Part shown: positions 49,164 to 57,754 of the stretch, piece after piece
How the letters are laid out: each line of letters starts with the position of its first letter
Numbering within the stretch: the first letter of the stretch is position 1
From: Streptomyces aurantiacus
GTDB lineage: Bacteria > Actinomycetota > Actinomycetes > Streptomycetales > Streptomycetaceae
Assembly (NCBI RefSeq): GCF_027107535.1
Contig: NZ_CP114283.1
Span: forward strand, 6,324,001 to 6,388,000
Direction of reading: 5' to 3'
DNA: 64,000 nucleotides
The notes under the pieces: generated by a model
Told to the model about the DNA's origin: nothing
Databases searched by the model: none
Seen by the model: the letters and a program-made list of their open reading frames with translations, nothing else
Program-made: the position numbers and the translations under genes

Positions 49164-49359
49164 GGCGCCACCCCTGTAGGCGCCATGACCGCGTCCCTCG
49201 CGGTCTCCCCCGACGCCCCCGTGGCGTCCCCCGTCGTGCTCATGAACGCATGGTGAGCGATCCTGGTACTGCGCCGCAACAGGATTTCCCGACCCCAAAA
49301 GCGACGATACGCACCCTTGTGCGAACCGGCGTAAGTGGTCTTGGGTGGGACGAGCGACT

Positions 49360-49390
49360 GTCGGCCCGGCCCAACCGATGCCGGGCCGAC
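49360..49390. promoter_or_regulatory. Hairpin upstream of egtA
   Basis: GTCGGCCCGGC and GCCGGGCCGAC form a perfect 11-bp stem with a 9-nt loop, ending 31 bp before the egtA start. It may be a leader structure of the egt mRNA or an upstream terminator; the rest of the 258-bp gap (49164-49421) shows no clear promoter. Confidence 0.5.
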
Positions 49391-49421
49391 GGCATGGATG
49401 GAGTCTCAGGAGGATCCCGAC

Positions 49422-50738
49422 ATGTCAGATTCGGTGAGTGACTGTTCGGAGCGCCGCTCCGCCGTCACCGAGGCCGAAGTGGAGGCGCTGGTCCGCGGTA
49501 TCTGCTTCAAGACCGGACCGCCCCGCCGCCTCGGTGTGGAACTCGAATGGCTTGTCCACGAGCCGCGGTCCCCGCGGCTCCCCGTACCACCGGAACGTCT
49601 CGAAGCGGCCTACGCCGCACTGCGGGCCCTGCCCCTGCGTTCGGCGCTCACCGTCGAACCGGGCGGCCAGCTGGAGCTCAGCTCCGCGCCCGCCGACTCC
49701 CTGATGGAGTGCATCGGGTCCGTCTCCGCGGACCTCGATGGCGTGCGCGCGGTACTGCGGGACCGGGGTCTCGCTCTCCGCGGACTGGGCCAGGAACCCT
49801 GGAACGAACCCACCCGGTTCCTCCATGAGCCGCGCTACGACGCCATGGAGACCTGCCTCGACCGTACGGGCCCCGAGGGCCGCGCCATGATGTGCTCCTC
49901 GGCCTCCGTCCAGGTCTGCCTGGACGCCGGGTACGAGGAGCCCGGCCCGCTCGGCCACGGGCGGCGCTGGCTGCTGGCTCACCGGCTGGGCGCGGTCCTG
50001 GTGGGCGCGTTCGCCAATTCCCCGATGGCCGGGGGCCGGCTCACGGGCTGGCGTTCCACCCGGCAGTCCCTGTGGGCCGCGATGGACCCGGGCCGTACGA
50101 GCGCCCCGTCCCTCGACGGTGACCCGCGGACGGCCTGGGCGCGGCACGTGCTGGACGCGCCGGTGATGTGCGTACGGGCACCCAGCGGGCCCTGGGAGGT
50201 ACCGGAGGGGCTGACCTTCCGCGCGTGGACCCGGTCCGCAGCACCACCCGGCCGGGATGATCTCGACTACCACCAGACGACCCTGTTCCCGCCGGTGCGT
50301 CCGCGCGGCCACCTGGAGCTGCGCATGATCGACGCGCAGTCGGGCGACGACGGCTGGATCGTGCCTCTCGCCGTGACGGCGGCACTGTTCGACGACCCGG
50401 AGGCCGCCGAGACCGCCTACCGGACGGTGAAACCGCTCGCCGAACGGGCCGGCTCGGCGCCCGCCCCGTGCAACCCGCTGTGGACGGCCGCCGCCCGCTC
50501 GGGCCTGGCCGACCCCGAGCTGCGGGAGGCGGCCGTCACCTGTTTCGCGGCGGCCGCCGACGCCCTGCCCCGGATCGGCGCGAGCGACGGGGTGCGGAAG
50601 GCCGTCGCGGAGTTCACCGACCGCTATGTGGCCCGGGGCCGCTGCCCCGCCGACGACCTGATCGACCGCGCCGCCGGCACCGGCCGTCCGCTCCACGGCA
50701 CGGAAGACCTGCTCCACGGGAAGGACATCCGCCCATGA
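49422..50738 (+). CDS. egtA: Ergothioneine biosynthesis glutamate-cysteine ligase EgtA
   Basis: A 438-residue ligase that makes gamma-glutamylcysteine from Glu and Cys with ATP. RLGVELEWLVHEPRSPRLPV, LTVEPGGQLELSSAPADSLM and AMMCSSASVQVCLDAGYEEP are the family motifs, with the acidic metal-binding residues in ELEW and EPGGQLELSS. The ATG at 49422 is preceded by CAGGAGG. It is first in the egtABCD operon, in which each stop overlaps the next start; ergothioneine protects the cell from oxidants. Confidence 0.92.
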   Translation: MSDSVSDCSERRSAVTEAEVEALVRGICFKTGPPRRLGVELEWLVHEPRSPRLPVPPERLEAAYAALRALPLRSALTVEPGGQLELSSAPADSLMECIGSVSADLDGVRAVLRDRGLALRGLGQEPWNEPTRFLHEPRYDAMETCLDRTGPEGRAMMCSSASVQVCLDAGYEEPGPLGHGRRWLLAHRLGAVLVGAFANSPMAGGRLTGWRSTRQSLWAAMDPGRTSAPSLDGDPRTAWARHVLDAPVMCVRAPSGPWEVPEGLTFRAWTRSAAPPGRDDLDYHQTTLFPPVRPRGHLELRMIDAQSGDDGWIVPLAVTAALFDDPEAAETAYRTVKPLAERAGSAPAPCNPLWTAAARSGLADPELREAAVTCFAAAADALPRIGASDGVRKAVAEFTDRYVARGRCPADDLIDRAAGTGRPLHGTEDLLHGKDIRP

Positions 50739-52075
50739 CCGACCCCGGCACCCCGCTCGACGACCCGGAGATGCTCAGGAAGCGTGCGCTGGCGGCGCTG
50801 ACCACGGCCCGCGACCGTACCGCGCTCCTGACCTCCTGCGTGGAGGACCCGGAACTGACCGCACAGCACTCGCCGTTGATGTCCCCGCTGGTGTGGGACC
50901 TCGCGCACATCGGCAACCAGGAGGAGCTGTGGCTGCTGCGGACCGTCGCCGGCCGTGACGCGATGCGGCCCGAGATCGACGGCCTGTACGACGCGTTCGA
51001 GCACCCGCGCTCCGAGCGGCCGTCACTGCCGCTGCTGCCGCCCGCCGAGGCCCGCACGTACGCCGCCGAGGTACGCGAACGCGCGCTGGACATCCTGGAG
51101 AGCGCCGCGTTCCAGGGCCGGGGCGACCGCCTGACCGAGGCGGGTTTCGCCTTCGGCATGATCGCCCAGCACGAACAGCAGCACGACGAGACGATGCTGA
51201 TCACCCATCAGCTCCGCAGGGGCCCGACAGCTCTGACGGCTCCGGACCCGATGCCCGCCCCGGCGTACTGGGGGCCGGCCGAAGTACTCGTTCCCGGCGG
51301 CCTGTTCACGATGGGCACCTCCACCGAGCCGTGGGCGCTGGACAACGAACGGCCCGCGCACCAGCGCCTGGTGCCGCCGTTCCTCATCGACACCACCCCG
51401 GTGACGAACGAGGCGTACCAGGCGTTCATCGCGGACGGCGGCTACGGCGACCCGCGCTGGTGGACGGCCGACGGCTGGGCCCACATCCGGGCGCACTCCA
51501 TCGAGGCACCGCTGTTCTGGCGCCGCGAGGGCGGCGACTGGCTGCGGCGGCGCTTCGGCGTCACCGAGCTCGTGCCGCCGAACGAGCCGGTACTGCACGT
51601 CAGTTGGTACGAGGCCGACGCGTACGCGCGCTGGGCGGGGCGGCGGCTGCCCACCGAGGCCGAGTGGGAGAAGGCGGCCCGCCACGACCCGGAGACCGGC
51701 CGCTCCACCCGCTACCCGTGGGGCGACGCCGACCCCACCCCCGAGCACGCCAACCTCGGTCAGCGTCACTTGCGTCCGGCACCGGCCGGCAGCTACCCGG
51801 AGGGCCAGTCGCCCCTCGGCGTACGGCAGTTGATCGGTGACGTCTGGGAGTGGACGTCCAGCGACCTGCTCCCCTACCCGGGCTTCTCGGCCTTCCCCTA
51901 CAGGGAGTACTCGGAGGTGTTCTTCGGGTCGGAGCACAAGGTGCTGCGCGGCGGCTCGTTCGCGGTGGACCCGGTGGCCTGCCGGGGCACGTTCCGCAAC
52001 TGGGACTATACGGTCCGGCGGCAGATCTTCTCCGGGTTCCGTACCGCTCGGGACGTCGGCCCGGAGGCCGGCTGA
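50735..52075 (+). CDS. egtB: Ergothioneine biosynthesis sulfoxide synthase EgtB
   Basis: A 446-residue non-heme iron enzyme that joins gamma-Glu-Cys to hercynine with O2. The N-terminal DinB-like bundle has the iron His in VWDLAHIGNQEELWLL and the pair in GMIAQHEQQHDETM (HxxxH). The C-terminal formylglycine-generating-enzyme-like domain (about 180-440) has VPGGLFTMGTSTEPWALDNE, RLPTEAEWEKAARHDPETG and VWEWTSSDLLPYPGFSAF. The start overlaps the egtA stop by 4 bp (ATGA). Confidence 0.93.
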   Translation: MTDPGTPLDDPEMLRKRALAALTTARDRTALLTSCVEDPELTAQHSPLMSPLVWDLAHIGNQEELWLLRTVAGRDAMRPEIDGLYDAFEHPRSERPSLPLLPPAEARTYAAEVRERALDILESAAFQGRGDRLTEAGFAFGMIAQHEQQHDETMLITHQLRRGPTALTAPDPMPAPAYWGPAEVLVPGGLFTMGTSTEPWALDNERPAHQRLVPPFLIDTTPVTNEAYQAFIADGGYGDPRWWTADGWAHIRAHSIEAPLFWRREGGDWLRRRFGVTELVPPNEPVLHVSWYEADAYARWAGRRLPTEAEWEKAARHDPETGRSTRYPWGDADPTPEHANLGQRHLRPAPAGSYPEGQSPLGVRQLIGDVWEWTSSDLLPYPGFSAFPYREYSEVFFGSEHKVLRGGSFAVDPVACRGTFRNWDYTVRRQIFSGFRTARDVGPEAG

Positions 52076-52866
52076 TGTGCCGTCATCTCGCGTATCTGGG
52101 ACCCGCGGAGCCGCTCGGCCGGCTCCTCGTGGAACCGGCGCACAGCCTGTACCGCCAGTCGTGGGCACCCCGGCGCCAGCGGTACGGGACCGTCAACGCC
52201 GATGGTTTCGGAGTGGGCTGGTACGCCGAGGGGGACCCGGTACCCGGGCGGTACCGGCGTACCGGACCGGTCTGGGGCGACCGGTCCTTCGCCGACCTGA
52301 CGCGGGTGGTGCGCTCGGGCGCGCTGCTCGCCGCGGTGCGCGACGCGACCCTGGCGGGTGCGGACGGTGAGGCCGCGGCGGCGCCGTTCGCCGCGGACAC
52401 CTGGCTGTTCAGCCACAACGGCGCGATCGCCGGCTGGCCGTTCTCCCTGGCCCCGCTCGCCCGGACGCTGCCGGCCGCGGACCTGCTGTCGATGGAGGCG
52501 CGCTGCGACTCGGCGCTCGTCTGGGCACTGGTCCTCAACCGGCTGCGCGGCGGGGACGAGGAGGGCCAGGCCCTCGCCGACACGGTCCTCGACGTCGCGG
52601 CGGCGGCCCCCGGCTCGCGCCTCAACCTCCTGCTCACCAACGGCGAGGTGATCGCCGCCACCGCCTGGGGCGACACGCTCTGGTACCTGACCGAACCCGG
52701 CCGGCGCACCGTCGTCGCGTCCGAGCCGTACGACGACGATCCGCACTGGCAGGAGGTGCCGGACCGCACCCTGCTGGCCGCGAGCCGCACGGACGTCCTG
52801 CTCACCCCCCTGAAGGACATCGACGAACACCTGGCATCCGCATCAAGCAAGGAGCCCCGTACGTGA
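52075..52866 (+). CDS. egtC: Ergothioneine biosynthesis amidohydrolase EgtC
   Basis: A 263-residue class II glutamine amidotransferase-like hydrolase that removes Glu from the gamma-glutamyl-hercynylcysteine sulfoxide. The nucleophile is Cys2 (MCRHLAYLG), exposed after Met removal, and RYGTVNADGFGVGWYAEGDP and WLFSHNGAIAGWP complete the family. The start overlaps the egtB stop (TGATG). Confidence 0.92.
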   Translation: MCRHLAYLGPAEPLGRLLVEPAHSLYRQSWAPRRQRYGTVNADGFGVGWYAEGDPVPGRYRRTGPVWGDRSFADLTRVVRSGALLAAVRDATLAGADGEAAAAPFAADTWLFSHNGAIAGWPFSLAPLARTLPAADLLSMEARCDSALVWALVLNRLRGGDEEGQALADTVLDVAAAAPGSRLNLLLTNGEVIAATAWGDTLWYLTEPGRRTVVASEPYDDDPHWQEVPDRTLLAASRTDVLLTPLKDIDEHLASASSKEPRT

Positions 52867-53825
52867 GTCCGTTCCTGGTCACCCGCACCCTGCCCGAGGA
52901 CGCCACCGAGGCCGCCCTGCGCGCCGACGTCCTGCACGGTCTGACCCGCACGCCGAAGACACTCCCGCCCAAGTGGTTCTACGACGCGCACGGCAGCGAG
53001 CTCTTCGAGAAGATCACCGCGCTGCCCGAGTACTACCCCACGCGTGCCGAGCGCGAGATCCTCGTCGCCCGGGCCCCCGAGATCGCGGCGGCGACCGGCG
53101 CCCGCACCCTGGTCGAGCTGGGTTCCGGCTCCTCCGACAAGACCAGGCACCTGCTCGACGCGCTGTCCGCGCTGCACACCTATGTTCCGGTGGACGTGAG
53201 CGAGAGCGCGCTCACCCAGGCCGGACAGGCGCTGGTCGCCGAGCGGCCTTCTCTCGACGTGCACGCGCTGATCGCCGACTTCACCGGCGGTCTCGCGCTG
53301 CCCGGTACGCCCGGGCCGAGGCTCGTCGCGTTCCTGGGCGGCACGATCGGCAATCTGCTGCCCGCCGAACGCGCCTCGTTCCTGGCGTCCGTACGTTCCC
53401 TGCTGTCGCCGGGGGACGCCCTGCTCCTCGGCACGGACCTCGTGAAGGACGAGTCGGTCCTCGTCGCGGCCTACGACGACGCGGCCGGGGTGACGGCAGC
53501 GTTCAACAAGAACGTGCTGACCGTCGTCAACCGCGAGCTCGGCGCGGACTTCGATCCCGACGAGTTCAGCCATGTCGCCGCCTGGAACACCGAGGAGGAG
53601 TGGATCGAGATGCGGCTGCGCGCCCGTTCGGCGCTGACCGTGAAGATCCCCGCGCTCGATCTCGCCGTCGAGTTCGCCGAGGGCGAGGAGATGCGGACCG
53701 AGGTGTCGGCGAAGTTCCGTGAGGAGGGCGTACGCGCGGAACTCGCCGCGACCGGACTCGAACTCACCCACTGGTGGACGGACACCGAGGGGAGGTTCGC
53801 GCTGTCGCTGAGCACGGCCCGGTGA
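52863..53825 (+). CDS. egtD: L-histidine N-alpha-methyltransferase EgtD
   Basis: A 320-residue SAM-dependent methyltransferase that trimethylates histidine to hercynine. The SAM-binding motif is LVELGSGSSDKTRHLLDALS, followed by YVPVDVSESAL, FLGGTIGNLLPAERASFL and LLLGTDLVKD. The substrate-binding residues in KWFYDAHGSELFEKITALPE, and the late EEMRTEVSAKFR, fit. The GTG at 52863 overlaps the egtC stop. It closes the operon. EgtE, the lyase, is not here; it is often encoded elsewhere or replaced. Confidence 0.93.
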   Translation: MSPFLVTRTLPEDATEAALRADVLHGLTRTPKTLPPKWFYDAHGSELFEKITALPEYYPTRAEREILVARAPEIAAATGARTLVELGSGSSDKTRHLLDALSALHTYVPVDVSESALTQAGQALVAERPSLDVHALIADFTGGLALPGTPGPRLVAFLGGTIGNLLPAERASFLASVRSLLSPGDALLLGTDLVKDESVLVAAYDDAAGVTAAFNKNVLTVVNRELGADFDPDEFSHVAAWNTEEEWIEMRLRARSALTVKIPALDLAVEFAEGEEMRTEVSAKFREEGVRAELAATGLELTHWWTDTEGRFALSLSTAR

Positions 53826-53950
53826 CACTCGCCGGACCGAGGCCCGTCCGGGTCCCGGTCCCCCGGGCCCACATCTCGCGGTCCCCCGCCTCGTGGGGCA
53901 CCGTGGAACGACGCGTGGCACACAGGCCACGGCGGAGAGGAGCAACCCGT

Positions 53951-54166
53951 ATGTCCGACCACACCTACCGCGTCACCGAGATCGTCGGGACCTCGCACGA
54001 GGGCATCGACCAGGCGATCCGCAACGGGATCACCCGGGCCTCGCAGACCCTGCGCAACCTCGACTGGTTCGAGGTCACACAGGTCCGCGGACAGATCGAG
54101 AACGGGCAGGTCCAGCACTACCAGGTCGGCCTGAAGGTCGGTTTCCGCCTGGAGGACGCGGACTGA
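53951..54166 (+). CDS. Dodecin, flavin-storage protein
   Basis: A 71-residue protein starting MSDHTYRVTEIVGTSHEGID. It has the dodecin fold: one helix between three strands (QAIRNGITRASQTLRNLDWF, EVTQVRGQIENGQVQHYQVG, LKVGFRLE), with the conserved flavin-stacking Trp in LDWFEV. It forms a 12-mer that stores FMN or riboflavin. It follows egtD by 125 bp and is followed by a bidirectional terminator at 54241, so it may be in the same transcript. Confidence 0.92.
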   Translation: MSDHTYRVTEIVGTSHEGIDQAIRNGITRASQTLRNLDWFEVTQVRGQIENGQVQHYQVGLKVGFRLEDAD

Positions 54167-54240
54167 CGACCGCCTCGTCGAAACCCGCGGACAGACCGCT
54201 CCGGCGCCCGGGCCACGCAGGTCCGGGCGACCCACGCGTG

Positions 54241-54274
54241 CGGGAGGGACGGACCCTCAGGTCCGGCCCTCCCG
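54241..54274. terminator. Bidirectional terminator hairpin
   Basis: CGGGAGGGACGGACC and GGTCCGGCCCTCCCG pair over 15 bp with one mismatch and a CTCA tetraloop. It overlaps the end of the HAD gene and lies downstream of dodecin. Confidence 0.8.
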
Positions 54275-54745
54275 TTCCTGTGCCGCCTCCAGCGCCGCCG
54301 ACGCTGCGGCCCACCGTGCCCTGACGACGGTGAAACCGGCCCGTTCGGCGTCCTCGCACACCAGCTCGTCGTCGTCCACGAGCACCCTGATCTCGCGGTC
54401 CCGGGCCAGCCCGCGGAGGATCTCCAGCTTGGTGCGCCGGGCGGGCCTGCGGTCGTCGTTGCGGCGCATCCTGATGCGGCCCTCGGGCAGGCCCTGGGCG
54501 GCGAGCCAGGCCTCCGTGTCCCTGCGGCAGCGCTCGGGCCGCCCGGTGAGGTAGAGGACTTCGCACCGCTCGGCGTGCTCCAGGGCCAGCGCCACGCCCT
54601 CGGCCAGCGGCGGATCGTGCGGCGCCGCGGCGAAGAAGGCGTCCCAGTCCCGCGGCCTGCGCTCCAGGAACCGCTGCCGGTGCGCCGTGTCGGCGAGTGT
54701 GCCGTCGAGGTCGAAGACGGCGAGGGGCCTGTTGTCGTTCGTCAC
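54257..54745 (-). CDS. HAD family acid phosphatase-like protein
   Basis: A 162-residue small HAD protein. Motif I is LAVFDLDGTLADTAHRQRFL, motif II is VLYLTGRPERCRRDTEAW, motif III is the Lys in RRTKLEIL, and motif IV is IRVLVDDDELVCEDAERAGF. The size and the early RDWDAFFAAAPHDPPL segment are those of the polynucleotide kinase 3'-phosphatase-like group of Streptomyces. Substrate unknown. The GTG at 54745 is the start; a tandem TerC gene is upstream on the same strand, 65 bp away. Confidence 0.82.
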   Translation of the reverse strand: MTNDNRPLAVFDLDGTLADTAHRQRFLERRPRDWDAFFAAAPHDPPLAEGVALALEHAERCEVLYLTGRPERCRRDTEAWLAAQGLPEGRIRMRRNDDRRPARRTKLEILRGLARDREIRVLVDDDELVCEDAERAGFTVVRARWAAASAALEAAQEREGRT

Positions 54746-54810
54746 CCCGCCCACCCTAGGGCGCCGGTCACCACCGGGAAGGGCCAGGCCCGCCGCCGTC
54801 GCTCGACGCG

Positions 54811-55776
54811 CTACGACACGGGCTCGGTCCCCGCCTCCTGCTTCTTCGAGGCCCGCAGGCTGGTGAACGTCGTCACCGCGAGGACCAGGACGATGAAGCC
54901 GAGCGAGAACGGGATGCTGATCTCCGGGACGTGCACCCCGGACTCGTGCAGGGCGTGCAGCACCAGTTTGACGCCGATGAAACCGAGGATGATCGACAGC
55001 CCGTACGAGAGGTGGACGAGCCGCTTGAGCAGCCCGCCGATCAGGAAGTACAGCTGCCGCAGGCCCATCAGCGCGAAGGCGTTCGCGGTGAAGACGATGT
55101 ACGGCTCCTCGGTGAGGCCGTAGATGGCGGGGATGGAGTCCAGGGCGAACAGGAGGTCCGTGGAGCCGATCGCCAGCATGACCACCATCATCGGGGTCAT
55201 CACGCGCTTGCCGTTCTGCTCCACCCACAGCTTGGTCCCGTGGTAGCGGTCGGCCACTCCGAAGCGCCGCTCGACCGCCTTGAGCAGCTTGCTCTCCTCG
55301 TACTCCTCGTCGCCGTGGCCCTTGCGGGCGTCCTGGACGAGCTTCCACGCGGTCCAGATCAGGAACGCCCCGAAGAGGTAGAAGACCCAGGAGAACGTCG
55401 AGATGATCGCGGCGCCGGCGGCGATGAAGATCGTCCGCAGCACCAGAGCCACGATCACGCCGACCATCAGTACCCGCTGCTGGTACTGGGCCGGCACGGA
55501 GAACTTCGCCATGATCAGGACGAACACGAAGAGGTTGTCGACGCTGAGCGACTTCTCCGTGATGTACCCGGCGAAGAACTCGCCCGAGGGACCCCCGCCG
55601 TAGACCACCAGCAGGCCGACGCCGAACGCCACGGCCAGGGCGACCCACACCGCGCTCCAGATGCCGGCCTCCTTCAGGGAGACCTCATGGGGTTTGCGGC
55701 CGATGAAGAAATCCACGGCGATGAGCGCGCACAGTGCTGCGATGGACAGCGCCCACACGCCAAAGGAGACGTTCAC
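54811..55776 (-). CDS. TerC family integral membrane protein
   Basis: A 321-residue protein with about nine membrane spans. The conserved SLSVDNLFVFVLIMAKFSVP and MLAIGSTDLLFALDSIPAIY motifs each hold acidic residues in the membrane and define the TerC family, linked to tellurite resistance and to manganese export. The cytoplasmic loop with YEESKLLKAVERRFG is typical. The GTG at 55776 has AGGAAAA upstream. No ter stress-protein genes are near, so manganese handling is the more likely role. Confidence 0.92.
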   Translation of the reverse strand: MNVSFGVWALSIAALCALIAVDFFIGRKPHEVSLKEAGIWSAVWVALAVAFGVGLLVVYGGGPSGEFFAGYITEKSLSVDNLFVFVLIMAKFSVPAQYQQRVLMVGVIVALVLRTIFIAAGAAIISTFSWVFYLFGAFLIWTAWKLVQDARKGHGDEEYEESKLLKAVERRFGVADRYHGTKLWVEQNGKRVMTPMMVVMLAIGSTDLLFALDSIPAIYGLTEEPYIVFTANAFALMGLRQLYFLIGGLLKRLVHLSYGLSIILGFIGVKLVLHALHESGVHVPEISIPFSLGFIVLVLAVTTFTSLRASKKQEAGTEPVS

Positions 55777-55942
55777 TTTTCCTCCGGGGGCTGATGTTGC
55801 GGGTGACAGCGTCGCCAGTCGTGAAGAACAGAACCACCCCGGCAAGGTGAACAAAGGACAACGTGCGGGCATACACGTGGCAGCGGAACCTTCTCGCCCA
55901 CCTGGACGGGAATCCTGGAGCGCCCGCGGTGTTGAATCCCAC

Positions 55943-56989
55943 GTGAGCTCAGTGATCGCGTCGACCCGATTCTCCGTCCTCGACCGCTCCCGCACCCGCG
56001 AGGGGCACGCGGCCCCCGAGGCGCTGCGGGACACCGTGCGGCTGGCCCAGGAGCTGGAGCGGCTCGGCTACCACCGGGTCTGGGTCTCGGAGCACCACGG
56101 GGTGCCGGGTGTCGCCGGTTCCGCGCCGACCGTGCTGGCCGCCGCGGTCGCCGCCGCGACCCGCACGATCCGGGTGGGCACGGGCGGGGTGATGCTGCCC
56201 AACCACCAGCCCCTGGTGGTGGCCGAGCAGTTCGGTGTCCTGGAGTCCCTGTTCCCCGGGCGCGTCGACATGGGCCTGGGCCGTTCCGTCGGGTTCACGG
56301 ACGGTGTCCGCAGGGCGCTGGGCCGGGAGAAGGACGTCGCCGACGACTTCGCGGCGCAGCTGGACGAGCTGCTCGGCTGGTTCCGGGGCACGTCCTCGAC
56401 CGGCGCGCACGCGCGCCCCGCCGAGGGCCTGACCGTGCCGCCGTTCGTGCTGGCCATGGGCGAGGGCGCCACGATCGCCGCCCGGGCCGGCCTGCCGATG
56501 GTGATCGGCGACCTCAGGAACCGCGAGAAGATGCGGCGCGGTGTCGACCACTACCGCGAGACGTTCCGGCCCTCGTCCTGGGCGGCGGAACCGTACGTCG
56601 TCGTCTCGGGGACGGTCGCGGTCGCGGCGAGCCCCGAGGAGGCCCGCCGGCTGCTGCTCCCCGAGGCCTGGTCGATGGCGTACTCGCGCACGCACGGTAC
56701 GTTCCCGCCGCTGCCGCCGGCCGAGCGCGTCGAGGCACTGACGATGACGGAGAAGGAGCGAGGCTTCTACGAGTCGGGCCTCTCGGGCCACATCGCCGGC
56801 ACCGAGGACCAGGTCGCCCACGAACTGGAGACGGTGATCAAGGAGACCGGCGCCGACGAGGTCCTGGTCACGACCAGTACGTACGACCGGGACGCGCTGC
56901 TGGACTCGTACCGGAGACTGGCACGGGTCGCGGGACTCGGGCCCGTCCGGCACCCGAAGGTGCCGGACGGGCCCGAGGACAGGTCCTAG
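55943..56989 (+). CDS. LLM class flavin-dependent oxidoreductase
   Basis: A 348-residue luciferase-like flavin monooxygenase. It starts SSVIASTRFSVLDRSRTREG and has LGYHRVWVSEHHGVPGVAGS, IRVGTGGVMLPNHQPLVVAE and FPGRVDMGLGRSVG, motifs of the MsnO8-type LLM group. These use reduced FMN from a separate reductase. Substrate unknown. The start is GTG 55943 or 55952. The last 18 codons carry a perfect 19-bp hairpin (56936-56977), and the stop overlaps the convergent gene by 4 bp. Confidence 0.88.
   Translation: MSSVIASTRFSVLDRSRTREGHAAPEALRDTVRLAQELERLGYHRVWVSEHHGVPGVAGSAPTVLAAAVAAATRTIRVGTGGVMLPNHQPLVVAEQFGVLESLFPGRVDMGLGRSVGFTDGVRRALGREKDVADDFAAQLDELLGWFRGTSSTGAHARPAEGLTVPPFVLAMGEGATIAARAGLPMVIGDLRNREKMRRGVDHYRETFRPSSWAAEPYVVVSGTVAVAASPEEARRLLLPEAWSMAYSRTHGTFPPLPPAERVEALTMTEKERGFYESGLSGHIAGTEDQVAHELETVIKETGADEVLVTTSTYDRDALLDSYRRLARVAGLGPVRHPKVPDGPEDRS
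56936..56977. terminator. Perfect 19-bp hairpin inside the end of the LLM gene
   Basis: CTCGGGCCCGTCCGGCACC and its complement stand around a CGAA tetraloop. The element lies within codons of the LLM oxidoreductase and just past the stop of the convergent gene at 56986, so it can end the minus-strand transcript while being coding on the plus strand. Confidence 0.8.
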
Positions 56990-57471
56990 TTGGCGCAGCC
57001 GCTGGCGTTGTGCCGGCAGAGGGAGCCGATGGTGTAGGTGCCGGCGAGGTTGCCCTGGCCTCCGGAGAGGGTGCTGCCGATCCGGTCCTGGTAGTTGAAC
57101 GCCCGGTAGTAGTGGTAGCGGTAGTTCGTCCGGTTGTAGACGGACTTGGTGACCACCCCGTTGTTCATCCAGGAACACGCCTCCCGCGCACGCGGGTTCA
57201 GGGCGGAGCTCCACTGACACCTCGACCCCGTGCCGTTCGTCCCGGACCAGAAGCAGATCCAGCCGCTGCCGCAGTCGGAGTACGCCTTGGTTCCGACGTC
57301 GCCCGGTGCGCTGTCGAAACCCATGGCCTGGCCCGCACCCAGGGACTGCGCGGCGACGTCGGCGGGCGTGGGAGCCGGTGCCTCCTGAGCCTGCGCTGTC
57401 GGAGTGAGCGCCAGGGTGGCCCCCATCAGACCGGTCGTCATGAGGACGGCGAGTTTGGTGCGAATGTTCAC
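56986..57471 (-). CDS. Small secreted Cys-rich protein, peptidase inhibitor I36-like
   Basis: A 161-residue exported protein. A Sec signal peptide (VNIRTKLAVLMTTGLMGATL) ends at about TAQA. The mature protein has six Cys, with YSDCGSGWICFWSGTNGTGS and the later EACSWMNNG and GSLCRHNASGCAN. The C-G-x-W-x-C-F-W-x-G-T-N start is like inhibitors of the I36 (SMI) family of Streptomyces, which block metalloproteases. Inhibition is inferred. The GTG at 57471 has AAAGGAAC upstream. It is divergent from the HTH/peptidoglycan-binding protein at 57755. Confidence 0.72.
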   Translation of the reverse strand: MNIRTKLAVLMTTGLMGATLALTPTAQAQEAPAPTPADVAAQSLGAGQAMGFDSAPGDVGTKAYSDCGSGWICFWSGTNGTGSRCQWSSALNPRAREACSWMNNGVVTKSVYNRTNYRYHYYRAFNYQDRIGSTLSGGQGNLAGTYTIGSLCRHNASGCAN

Positions 57472-57754
57472 GACTGTTCCTTTCGCGGGACGGAATCCGT
57501 GAGAAGGGCGAACGCGTACGGCCCCTCCGGTCCGGGCCGGGACGGTGGCGGACCGGTGCGGCTGGCACGGAGCCTGGTGCAGGCGGCCACCGCAGGGGAA
57601 TCGGTATCGGCTGTCCCGGACAGGTGCGGGGCGTCCGTGCTGGCCGGAGCCGTGGCCGGACTCCTCCCGGACAGGCACCGGACGGGAATCCGCCTCGGCA
57701 ACACGGCTGAAACGGGAGTTGAAGGGGCGGACGAACCCGGCCAGGATGCTCGCC

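Noticed and set aside
55835..55860. Pho box upstream of TerC (GTTCACC on the minus strand)
   Set aside because: Only one 11-bp unit matches; the neighbouring units do not, and PhoP needs at least two.
55777..55942. Manganese riboswitch (yybP-ykoY type) before TerC
   Set aside because: The conserved loop sequences of that riboswitch are not visible in the leader.
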